From Deinococcus sp. QL22 (GTDB lineage: Bacteria; Deinococcota; Deinococci; Deinococcales; Deinococcaceae): a stretch of 64,000 nt of DNA. Where the stretch lies: the NCBI RefSeq assembly GCF_023370075.1, contig NZ_CP097151.1, positions 62,001 to 126,000 on the forward strand, written 5' to 3'. Both the position numbers and the translations under genes were made by a program. The notes under the pieces were generated by a model, which was not told where the DNA came from, ran no database searches, and was given only the letters and a program-made list of their open reading frames with translations. Shown in pieces: positions 23,448 to 31,018 of the stretch (its first letter is position 1; each line of letters starts with the position of its first letter).

Positions 23448-23653
23448 ACGCAGCTGAGACGCTGTAGATCATGTGCGGAGCCTGACCTCGCCGCTGGGGT
23501 GAAGTTCACCAACAACTGCAGCAGTGCGTACAGCTTCGGCATGTACGCCGACTCGAACAACTTCTCAGTCCCTTCCGTCCACCGGGGAGCGCGGCATGTC
23601 ACCTCGGCCCCCTGGTCAACGGTTCAGGTTATGGCGCCGTGCACCATTAGGCG

Positions 23654-24148
23654 TCACTGCGCAGCCAGGCATTCCGGGTGCACCTCCAGACCGGCACGCA
23701 GCTCACGGCCATCGAACAACAGGGTCATGCGCTGGCCGCTGACCTTGTCAACCTGCACCTTGAGCCAGCGTGCACGGGTCAGCCGGGCCTGCTGCGCCAG
23801 AGCGAACGGATCACGGACGTTCAGCACCCGCGGCCTGTGAACCAGGCTGCCGTCCGCCGCCCGGGGCTGCTGAACCCTGGAAATCCACAGTTCCTCCAGG
23901 AACCCGTCGTCCCAGGCGTACGCGACCTGCGGTCCCAGGTTCGCCCGGGCATCCGCTGCAGACCACAGCTCGCCCCGGGCATGAATCAGGATGGAATTGG
24001 TCCTGCAGTTGGCTTTTAGGTACGTCTTGCCGGCTGTGTCCGACCGTTCATGAGCAATGATGATCACGCCGGACAGGGGCGTGGTCGCCTGGGCACCGCC
24101 GGGGAGGAACAGCACAGCGAGCAGACGGGAAACCATAAGACGCAGCAT
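23654..24148 (-). CDS. Secreted hypothetical protein
   Basis: 164 aa with an N-terminal signal peptide (MLRLMVSRLLAVLFLPGGAQA, likely cleavage after AQA), so it is probably exported to the periplasm. The mature part contains two Cys (KANCRTNSI, HPECLAAQ) that could form a disulfide, and a beta-rich body (LLFDGRELRAGLEVHPECL). No family recognised. It diverges from the membrane gene at 24205. Confidence 0.65.
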   Translation of the reverse strand: MLRLMVSRLLAVLFLPGGAQATTPLSGVIIIAHERSDTAGKTYLKANCRTNSILIHARGELWSAADARANLGPQVAYAWDDGFLEELWISRVQQPRAADGSLVHRPRVLNVRDPFALAQQARLTRARWLKVQVDKVSGQRMTLLFDGRELRAGLEVHPECLAAQ

Positions 24149-24204
24149 CGCATGTCGGGATCACCCGGCGACAGGACCGTACCCGGGGTATTTTCGAGTT
24201 CCTC

Positions 24205-24516
24205 ATGACCACGCCCCTCACTGAAGATCAGGCCCTCGCGCTGGCGCTGCGCAGCGTGCAGGGCACCCACAGCTGGTGGAGTTGGATGTCCATGTTCACC
24301 GCCGTCTCCACGGCTGTCCTGACCGGCAGTGCACTCATGGGGGACAAGACCCTGCTGTTTGCCACCATGGGCTGGGTTCTGCTCTCCACCTGCGCGGCGC
24401 TGCTGCTCGCCCCACGCATGCTGCGCCTCTACCCCAGGCCCAGCTGGATCAGTGAAGTGAGGCGGCCAGCGAACTTGACGCCTCTCCCTGTCCTACGCCG
24501 GTGCTCGCCGGCCTGA
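24205..24516 (+). CDS. Small membrane protein, first of an overlapping pair
   Basis: 103 aa with two hydrophobic helices (WSWMSMFTAVSTAVLTGSAL, LLFATMGWVLLSTCAALLLAP). The tail from SEVRRPANLTPLPVLRRCSPA is Pro/Arg-rich and overlaps the next gene by 16 bases. The two may be one ancestral gene split by a frameshift, or a coupled pair. Function unknown. Confidence 0.5.
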   Translation: MTTPLTEDQALALALRSVQGTHSWWSWMSMFTAVSTAVLTGSALMGDKTLLFATMGWVLLSTCAALLLAPRMLRLYPRPSWISEVRRPANLTPLPVLRRCSPA

Positions 24517-24797
24517 AAGACCGGCTTGAAGACCAGTCTGCCCGCAGCAAGCCGGCCCGCTGGTCTCTCGGTATCCTGCCCATCCTGGCCCTCATCTCCC
24601 CGTTCCTCTCGGAGCCGGTCATGGCCGCTGTGCTGCTGGCGTACGGCCTGCTGTGCCTGTCGGACCTGCCACGCCTGCACCAAGAGATCAGCCAGGCGCT
24701 GAGCGCCCTGCGTGAAACCCTGCTGCGCCGGAAGGACCGCGACCATCACGGCGGGCCGGTCGTCCGGCCCCGCGCGGCCCTCCCCCGCGCCGCCTGA
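24501..24797 (+). CDS. Small membrane protein, second of an overlapping pair
   Basis: 98 aa from a GTG inside the end of the previous gene. Two hydrophobic segments (SLGILPILALISPFL, VMAAVLLAYGLLCLSDLP) are followed by a basic amphipathic tail (HQEISQALSALRETLLRRKDRDHHG). Family unknown. Confidence 0.5.
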   Translation: MLAGLKDRLEDQSARSKPARWSLGILPILALISPFLSEPVMAAVLLAYGLLCLSDLPRLHQEISQALSALRETLLRRKDRDHHGGPVVRPRAALPRAA

Positions 24798-25023
24798 GAC
24801 CACCGGCCACCGGCTGAAGAAAACGCCTCACAGAGCACGAACTTCTGAGAGACCGGCATAATGCTGCCGCCTGCCGCCTGAACAGAGTGAGCACCTCAAG
24901 ACGGGGTTGATCTTCCAGGCGCAAGAAACTTGTGAGCGTCCTCCTCATAGACTCCGGACTCATGGGGAAGACGAACAGCTCTTCACGCCGCACCTCGGGC
25001 CGCCCAGATGGAGGCGTACCCGG

Positions 25024-26013
25024 ATGACCACTGCCCTGAATACCCCGTTCCCTGAGGCACCGTTCGATTTCCAGCTGCTGTTCGAGCATGCTGGAGTGGG
25101 CCTGCTCGAAATTGCTTTTGACGGCACCATCCGCCGGATCAACCCGGACGGCGCAGCGTTCTTTGGTCTTCCCGCTGACGCGCTGGCTGGACAGAGCGTC
25201 CTGAACGTCACCCATCCAGACGACATCACCCGCACCGTGGCCGCCCTTCAATCGGTGATCAGCGGAGAAACGAGGATGGCCGTCCTGGAAAAACGCTATA
25301 TCCGCCCCTGCGGCGAGATCATCTGGTCGCGGTCCAGAGTCAGCCTGCTGCCCTCCCCCGGCGGCGAGCCCAGTTCGGTGGTGGCCGTCATCGCCGACAT
25401 CACGGAACTCAAACGCGCCCAGCAGGACCTCGAAGCGCTGAACCTCTCCCTGCAGGCCACCCTCGAGGGCGGCCTGCTGGGCCTGGGGATCGCCTTGGAA
25501 GCCCGCGACCTCGAAACGTCCGGGCACACCCTGCGCGTGATGCAGTTCAGCATGCAGCTCGGCGCCGCCCTCGGCCTTCACCCCGAAACACTCGCCCAAC
25601 TCAAGCACGGCGCCAGCCTGCATGACCTCGGCAAGCTCACCATCCCGGACGCCGTGCTGCTCAAGCCCGGCCCGCTGGACGCCAGCGAGTGGGCCATGAT
25701 GCAGACCCACGCCGTGAACGGGCATGAGATTGCCTCCCGCATTCCGACGCTCCCCCGCGAGGCGCTCGCCGTGATCCGCTCACACCATGAACGCTGGGAC
25801 GGCACCGGCTACCCGGACCGCCTGCGAGGCACGGACATTCCACTGCTCGCCCGCATCTTTGCCGTGTGCGACGTGTACGACGCCCTGACCAGCGACCGGG
25901 CCTACAAGTTCGCCTGGACGCAGGACGCGGCGTTGACTGAGATCGCGGCCCAGCGGGGGCGTCAATTTGACCCTGAGGTCGTCGACGCCTTCCTGACCCT
26001 CTTCCTTGACTGA
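25024..26013 (+). CDS. PAS sensor with HD-GYP-type phosphodiesterase domain
   Basis: 329 aa, start ATG 25024 with GGAGG upstream; an in-frame extension to 24907 is possible but looks non-coding. Residues 10-130 form a PAS domain (FQLLFEHAGVGLLEIAFDGTIRRINPDGAAFFGLPADALAGQSVLNVTHPDD...) with a PAC end (VAVIADITELKRAQQDLEALN). A coiled linker leads to an HD-GYP domain: LHDLGKLTIPDAVLLKPGPL, THAVNGHEIA, IRSHHERWDGTGYPDRLRG, VCDVYDALTSDRAYK. All HD-GYP residues are present, so it probably hydrolyses cyclic di-GMP in response to a PAS-sensed signal. No membrane segments. Confidence 0.92.
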   Translation: MTTALNTPFPEAPFDFQLLFEHAGVGLLEIAFDGTIRRINPDGAAFFGLPADALAGQSVLNVTHPDDITRTVAALQSVISGETRMAVLEKRYIRPCGEIIWSRSRVSLLPSPGGEPSSVVAVIADITELKRAQQDLEALNLSLQATLEGGLLGLGIALEARDLETSGHTLRVMQFSMQLGAALGLHPETLAQLKHGASLHDLGKLTIPDAVLLKPGPLDASEWAMMQTHAVNGHEIASRIPTLPREALAVIRSHHERWDGTGYPDRLRGTDIPLLARIFAVCDVYDALTSDRAYKFAWTQDAALTEIAAQRGRQFDPEVVDAFLTLFLD

Positions 26014-26039
26014 CCCCTGGAGCGACTGACCCCTGGAGC

Positions 26040-26795
26040 GTGCATCTGATGTGGACCCATCCCCTGTGGACATCCTTCTCGCTGTCCTGGGTGGGCAGCG
26101 CGCTCGCCGCCTTCGTGGTGTTCGGGCGTCCTCCGCTTTCCCTGTCGGTGCCGCTGGCCCTGCTGGCAAGCGTGCTGCTGCTCGCCGGCGCGGTGATCAC
26201 CGTCCGGCGCTTTGCCCATCAGCATCCCCGCTGGGGTCTGGACGCCGTGTACGGGCAATTGCTGGGTCTCGAAACCCACCTGATGCTGCGCTGGATCATG
26301 CTGGGCATCGGCCTGGCGACCTTCACAGGCGGGCTGATCGAACCGAACACCCATCCGGTGGACCGCCTGATGGACCTGTCGCCGCTGTGCCTGATTGCCT
26401 CCAGTGCGCCGTGGATTCTGGAGAGCCTGCGCCGCCGTCCCACCCGGCCCATGCCGCTCCTGTGGGCTTTTGATCTGGCCGAAGATCTACCAGGCAGCCT
26501 GCAGAGCCGGCAGGTGCGCGGCGTGCATGTGGGGGAGAACGGCCGCCTGATCGTCGCGTGGGCACCGAACAGGTTCAGCCCGCCCGCCTTGAGTCTGCCC
26601 GTGCGGGGCGTGCGTGTCCAGAACGGCGAGTGGGTGACGACCCTCAGCCGGGCCGTAACGCACCGGTCGACTGGGGGAAAAACCTCGACCACCATTCATG
26701 AGTTGCCGCTCGTCCGGATCGCAGTGATCAGACCACCTAGACACGGCTACGACATCTGGCGGATTCCCGCCAGCGCTGGATCAGGCAGACTCTGA
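26040..26795 (+). CDS. Membrane protein of unknown function
   Basis: 251 aa from GTG 26040; ATG 26049 (MWTHPLWTSF) is an alternative start. Three to four hydrophobic segments lie in the first half (SWVGSALAAFVVFG, VPLALLASVLLLAGAVITV, MLRWIMLGIGLATFTGGL, LSPLCLIASSAPWIL). A soluble beta-rich C-terminal half follows (GVHVGENGRLIVAWAPNRFSPPALSLPVRGVRVQNGEWVTTLSR). A tandem 16-base repeat (GACTGACCCCTGGAGC, twice) separates it from the HD-GYP gene 26 bases upstream. It may be co-transcribed with that gene. Confidence 0.6.
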   Translation: MHLMWTHPLWTSFSLSWVGSALAAFVVFGRPPLSLSVPLALLASVLLLAGAVITVRRFAHQHPRWGLDAVYGQLLGLETHLMLRWIMLGIGLATFTGGLIEPNTHPVDRLMDLSPLCLIASSAPWILESLRRRPTRPMPLLWAFDLAEDLPGSLQSRQVRGVHVGENGRLIVAWAPNRFSPPALSLPVRGVRVQNGEWVTTLSRAVTHRSTGGKTSTTIHELPLVRIAVIRPPRHGYDIWRIPASAGSGRL

Positions 26796-26810
26796 TCCAG
26801 CGCTGCGGCG

Positions 26811-27062
26811 CCCTGGACAGGCATCCTTCTTCCTTTGACGAAAAATTCGCCTGCCTGCTTTCCGCAGCTTTCTTTTCACGTGTTGAGCAGGCTCCCTGAA
26901 CGCGCATCCTGCTGTCCGGTTCCCTTCGAATCAACCTTCTCCCGTGCCCGGCATCCTGAACAGGCATCCTTCTCCTTCATCCAAGAATCCCGCCTGTTCG
27001 CCCTCTGGGCCTTTGTTCTGTCTCTCTCCTAATGGGCTGGCCCCCTGGAGACGCATCCTTCT
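26811..27062 (+). repeat. Four imperfect direct repeats upstream of the TerD-like gene
   Basis: A 20-base core, approximately CCCTGAACAGGCATCCTTCT, occurs at 26811, 26894, 26954 and 27043 (spacings 83, 60 and 89). Similar AAT-CGCCTG-type sequence follows copies 1 and 3. The stretch 26796-27207 is pyrimidine-rich on the plus strand and has no convincing gene. It may hold regulator sites or small RNA units ahead of the large stress gene. Confidence 0.65.
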
Positions 27063-27213
27063 ACCCCAGACTGAAAATCTATTTTCGCGTCCCCTCTTTC
27101 CAGCCCTTTTCTGTTCGACCACCTGGCAGCTTCCTCCCCGCCACAGCAGGAGCGCTGCCACTCTTTTTGACTGTCACAACACGAGAAAAATCAACTGACC
27201 TGGAGGAATGACC

Positions 27214-29967
27214 ATGACGACCCTTGCACCCACGACCGCTCTCACCCCCCTGAACCGCGCCGCCACGCTGCTGCGCGTCCTCGGCGTGATCGAACTGCCT
27301 GCCAAGCTGGGCACTGAGCGGCCCTCTGGACAAGAGGTCGTCGGGGAGATCCTGGCCACCGGCGCGCTGCCGACGCCGGCCTTGATCGACGCGCTGCTCT
27401 CGGCCAACCCCGATGCGCGCCGCGGCGCCCTGGCGTACGGCGTGCAGGCCCTGCGTGATGCCCGTGGTGACGCACCTTCACTACCGCAGCTGCGTGAATT
27501 TGCCCTTCACCAGACGGCGGATACCGGCGCCCTGTTCCAGGAGCGTCTGGCCGCGTGGTACGGCCTGGCCGCTGACGACGCGGAGCACTGCGCCATTCGT
27601 CAGGACCTCAACGTCCTGCCCGGCACCTGGGGCACTGCGGCACTGGGCGACAAAGGCCCGCAAAGAACGCGTGCCTGCGCGACTGGCATTCTGAGCTCCG
27701 CGACCCAGGGTGCCTGCGCCATCTGCCACATGCGTGTGGGCGACGCACAGGACATGCTCAGGGCCGCCGCGAAGGATCACATGCGCCGCGCCGACCGCCC
27801 TCTGCCGGCCCGCGGTGTGGATCTGGCCCCCGTAGGCCACGCCCTGGTGACGGCTCTCCAGGGCGCGCTGGAGCAGTTGGCTGCCGCGTCCACGCCTCCT
27901 TCAGACCAGGAGCGCAGCGACCTGAACACCGTGCTGCAGATTCTGCTGGACGAAGGGGTTACTCCGGAGCGGTTGATGGCTGGTCTGGTCGCCCGCGGGA
28001 TGCCGCAGCGTGAGGTACGCGCCCTGGTGACGGGACAGCTGATTGCCCTGTCGGGTGACGCCAGCATGCTGACGCAGCTGCAGGCAGGCCTCGGCCTGCT
28101 GCCCACAGACCTCCTGCGTGTCCTGGACGTGTGGGGCGGTGGCAGCGGCACCCTGGCCCGCGCGCCCATCGAGCAGGAAACGAGCGTGCTGGGTCAGGCG
28201 TTCGTCCGCCTGGGGTACAACGTCACCCCGGTCAAGCGCCTGCTCGAACCCCACGTCCGCGTGCCGCGCCTGAGCCGTCCTCAGCGCCGCGCCATTCTGA
28301 GCGCCCTGGAAAGCAGCCTGAACGAACTGGCCGCCCAGGGCGTCAGCGGCCAGACCCTGGCCTGGGAAGCCGTGCACCGTCACGCCGAAGCCTTCAAGCG
28401 CGTGCTGCGCAAGCTGCACGTGCACGAGTGGGCGCGCCACTACCCGCATGCCGCGGCCCTCGCGGGTCTGCTGGCCGCGGGCGGGAAGGTGTCCCACCTG
28501 GGCCGGCTGCATCCTCAGGCCGCCGAACTGGCGCGCACTGTGGCGCAGCAGACCCCCGGGGAAGAGAACCGCGCCCGCAGCCTGATGGGCGGCGTGGAAC
28601 TGGCGATGGGCAACGGCCAGATCGGCGACGCCGCTCAGTTGCTCGCCATCCGTTCAGGTCTGCTGGGCCGCAGCCTCGACCGCCTGCTGCGCGAGGAAAG
28701 CCGGGGCAAGGCTCAGGCTCCAGCGACCCTGGACGCCCTCACCGGCGCCGCCCCGCGCATGACGGCCGCCATGGTCGCCGGCCTGCACGCCCACGTGGAG
28801 CGCCGGGCCATTCCGGACAACGCGCGTTCCTTCCGCTCGCGGGGCAAGGCCACCGTGCGCGGGCTGGGCGACACCCGCCAGGTGCTGCACAGCAGCCTGA
28901 TCGGCCAGGTGCAGAACCTGCTCGAAAATGAGCTGCTGCGCCGCGGCGCCGAGGCCTCTGAACTGGGCCTGCTGGAGATCGACCCGCAGGTGCTGGGCGT
29001 CCGCGTGGCCGCCTCGGCCCGCGCTTCATCCGGCGGCCTGGAAGGACTCGCGGCAGGCAGCACACTCCCGCTGACGCCGGAAGGCGCCGCTCCCGCCACG
29101 ACTGCCCGCCTGTTCATGCACTGGGCCGAAAAAGAACGCGCCGGCTCCATTGACCTCGACCTGTCCGCCATGGCCTACAACGCCAGCGGCAAGGAAATCG
29201 CGCACTGCACCTTCAGCTCGCTGCGCCAGCCAGGTATGGTGCACTCCGGCGACCTGCGCAGCGCGCCGCTGCCCGTGGGAGCGACCGAATACATCGACCT
29301 GGATCTCGCTGCCCTTCGCAAGGCTGGTGCCACCCTGGTCATCGCTTCGGTCTACTCGTTCACCTCTATTCCCTTCTCGCAGATGGAGCGTGCCTCGTGC
29401 GGCCTGATGAGCCGGGTGGATACGCGGGGGGGCGCCCAGGAGATGGACCTGTCCACCGTGCGCCTGAAGTTCGAGCTGCGCGGCGAGCAGACGTCATGCA
29501 CCCTGCTGGCCATTGACCTGCGGGAGCCTGGCCACGAGCAGGTGATCTTTCTCGAGCTGCCGGGAGACCGCGGCGGCTACCAGGTCATCGAGGGCGACCC
29601 GATGAACAACCTGGCCCTGCAGATCACCCAGGCCGGCCAGGGCATGCCGCTGACCCTGCTGGTGGCGCCTCACCTGGCCCGCGCCGCCCAGGTTCGCTGC
29701 GGCGAGCAGAACTGGATCCGCGCTGAAGGTGAGAGCCGCGAGGATTTCGCCCGGCGCGTGCAGCTGGCCCTGATGGACCGCGCTGAAGGGCGGATCCAGG
29801 GTGCAGACGCCGCGGGTGATGTTCAGGCGGGCCCGGGCCTGCTGATCACCGATCAGCCGCAGCGCGCCCTGCAGCCGGGGGACACCGTCATCACGCTGCG
29901 GCACGGAGTCACTCAGCCCAGTGGCGTCGCCGTACACGGACTGCGCGGTCTGCTCGATACTCTTTAA
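27214..29967 (+). CDS. Large TerD-like stress protein (MXAN_6230/SCO0930-type)
   Basis: 917 aa from ATG 27214, seven bases after GGAGG; an ATG at 27208 is too close to the ribosome site. The long helical N-terminal region has a short Cys motif (GACAICHMRVGDAQ, about residues 168-181). The middle carries LGYNVTPVKRLLEPHVRVPRLSRPQRRAIL and RSLDRLLREESRG. The C-terminal 350 residues hold a TerD-type beta-sandwich (LFMHWAEKERAGSIDLDLSAMAYNASGKEIAHCTFSSLRQPGMVHSGDLR...EYIDLDLAAL). In the tellurite/stress ('Ter') gene systems such proteins occur with VWA and MoxR-type partners, as here. Confidence 0.82.
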   Translation: MTTLAPTTALTPLNRAATLLRVLGVIELPAKLGTERPSGQEVVGEILATGALPTPALIDALLSANPDARRGALAYGVQALRDARGDAPSLPQLREFALHQTADTGALFQERLAAWYGLAADDAEHCAIRQDLNVLPGTWGTAALGDKGPQRTRACATGILSSATQGACAICHMRVGDAQDMLRAAAKDHMRRADRPLPARGVDLAPVGHALVTALQGALEQLAAASTPPSDQERSDLNTVLQILLDEGVTPERLMAGLVARGMPQREVRALVTGQLIALSGDASMLTQLQAGLGLLPTDLLRVLDVWGGGSGTLARAPIEQETSVLGQAFVRLGYNVTPVKRLLEPHVRVPRLSRPQRRAILSALESSLNELAAQGVSGQTLAWEAVHRHAEAFKRVLRKLHVHEWARHYPHAAALAGLLAAGGKVSHLGRLHPQAAELARTVAQQTPGEENRARSLMGGVELAMGNGQIGDAAQLLAIRSGLLGRSLDRLLREESRGKAQAPATLDALTGAAPRMTAAMVAGLHAHVERRAIPDNARSFRSRGKATVRGLGDTRQVLHSSLIGQVQNLLENELLRRGAEASELGLLEIDPQVLGVRVAASARASSGGLEGLAAGSTLPLTPEGAAPATTARLFMHWAEKERAGSIDLDLSAMAYNASGKEIAHCTFSSLRQPGMVHSGDLRSAPLPVGATEYIDLDLAALRKAGATLVIASVYSFTSIPFSQMERASCGLMSRVDTRGGAQEMDLSTVRLKFELRGEQTSCTLLAIDLREPGHEQVIFLELPGDRGGYQVIEGDPMNNLALQITQAGQGMPLTLLVAPHLARAAQVRCGEQNWIRAEGESREDFARRVQLALMDRAEGRIQGADAAGDVQAGPGLLITDQPQRALQPGDTVITLRHGVTQPSGVAVHGLRGLLDTL

Positions 29968-29988
29968 GCTTCTCTCCCTTTCGCCAGC

Positions 29989-30016
29989 GGGCCGGGAGAA
30001 GATCCCCGGCCCTTTT
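29989..30016 (+). terminator. Terminator or attenuator between the TerD-like and YqeY-like genes
   Basis: Stem GGGCCGGG/CCCGGCCC with an eight-base loop, followed by TTTT, 22 bases after the stop codon. It probably limits read-through into the downstream gene. Confidence 0.8.
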
Positions 30017-30053
30017 CGTACCGGGCTGAACCGCTCAGCCAAAGGACACACCC

Positions 30054-30542
30054 ATGGACCTGAACACCCTGAAAGCCCGCCACCTGCAAGCCCGCAAAGC
30101 CTCCCGCACAGACGCGGACTCGGCCGCCACTGCCGCCGTCCTGAGCCGGGTGCTGGGCGACGCCGAAACCCAGGCCAAGAATAAGCCGGGCACCGCCCAG
30201 ATCGACCTGATTGCCGCTGTCACCACCGCGCAGCGCACCTCACTGGAAAAAGAACTCCAGGACCTGACCCGCCTGGGGCGCGATACGGCGACCACCAGCC
30301 AGGAGCTGCCGATCCTGCAGGCGCTCAACGACGAAATCCTCACGCTCAAAGCAGGTCAGGACGCCGAGAAAGCCGCCTCGCTGATGTCCGAGGACGAGCT
30401 CGCGGGCGTGATTGCCCGCGCAGTGGCCAGCGGCGCGGACAACATCGGCGCGGTCATGAACGTTCTCAAGATGGACCACGCGGGCCAGTACGACGGCAGC
30501 GCAGCCAGCCGACTGGCGAGACAAGCCCTGCTTCCCAGGTAA
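30054..30542 (+). CDS. GatB/YqeY-domain protein
   Basis: 162 aa, ATG with AAAGGA upstream. The layout matches YqeY: an N-terminal helix bundle (LKARHLQARKASRTDADSAATAAVLSRVLGDAETQAK...) and the C-terminal part with LMSEDELAGVIARAVASGADNIGAVMNVLKMDHAGQYDGSAASRLARQAL, equivalent to the SEEEL...GKVMG...G..DG..V family pattern. YqeY relatives share the tail domain of the GatB amidotransferase subunit that contacts tRNA. Its place beside a Ter-like module is unusual and may mean a stress role. Confidence 0.8.
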   Translation: MDLNTLKARHLQARKASRTDADSAATAAVLSRVLGDAETQAKNKPGTAQIDLIAAVTTAQRTSLEKELQDLTRLGRDTATTSQELPILQALNDEILTLKAGQDAEKAASLMSEDELAGVIARAVASGADNIGAVMNVLKMDHAGQYDGSAASRLARQALLPR

Positions 30543-31018
30543 ATCAGCACCCATCCGCCGGGGCCCACACCAGGAGTCCCGGCGTTCCCATTCTTCCTGC
30601 TCTGTTGTTCAGCGGCGCCACTTCCTGCATCTGTGCTGATCCCAGATCGCGTGGCCTGGATCAATCCGATCTGAGGTTCACCCCTCCTGTGCCGAACACC
30701 CAGGCGGTACCCCTGCGTATCCTTCCCTCCACTGCCGCACCAATCGATCATCTGGCGATTGCGGCAACGCCGCCCAGCTCGAACGGTGCGTCGTGTCAGG
30801 ATCACTTCCAGCCCCCAGACGGGCCGTTGGGCCGGGTGGCCCGTTCCTGCCACGCTGGGCTCAGGCACACCGGCGACGGTGATGAAGCCTGAACCTCCCT
30901 CCGCCCGGTCAACGCCAGTGGTCTCGCCAGCACCTGGCAGGACGCCTGCTTCATCACCTGGTGCCTGTTCTGTCTGGCCCATGAGGGACCGTTCCACCTG
31001 CCGAGCTTCAGCGCGCCG
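30543..31018. other. Intergenic region between convergent genes
   Basis: About 475 bases. A possible hairpin (CGCCGGGG paired with GTCCCGGCG) around 30557-30585 could end transcription of the YqeY-like gene, although no T-run follows. No gene recognised. Confidence 0.5.
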
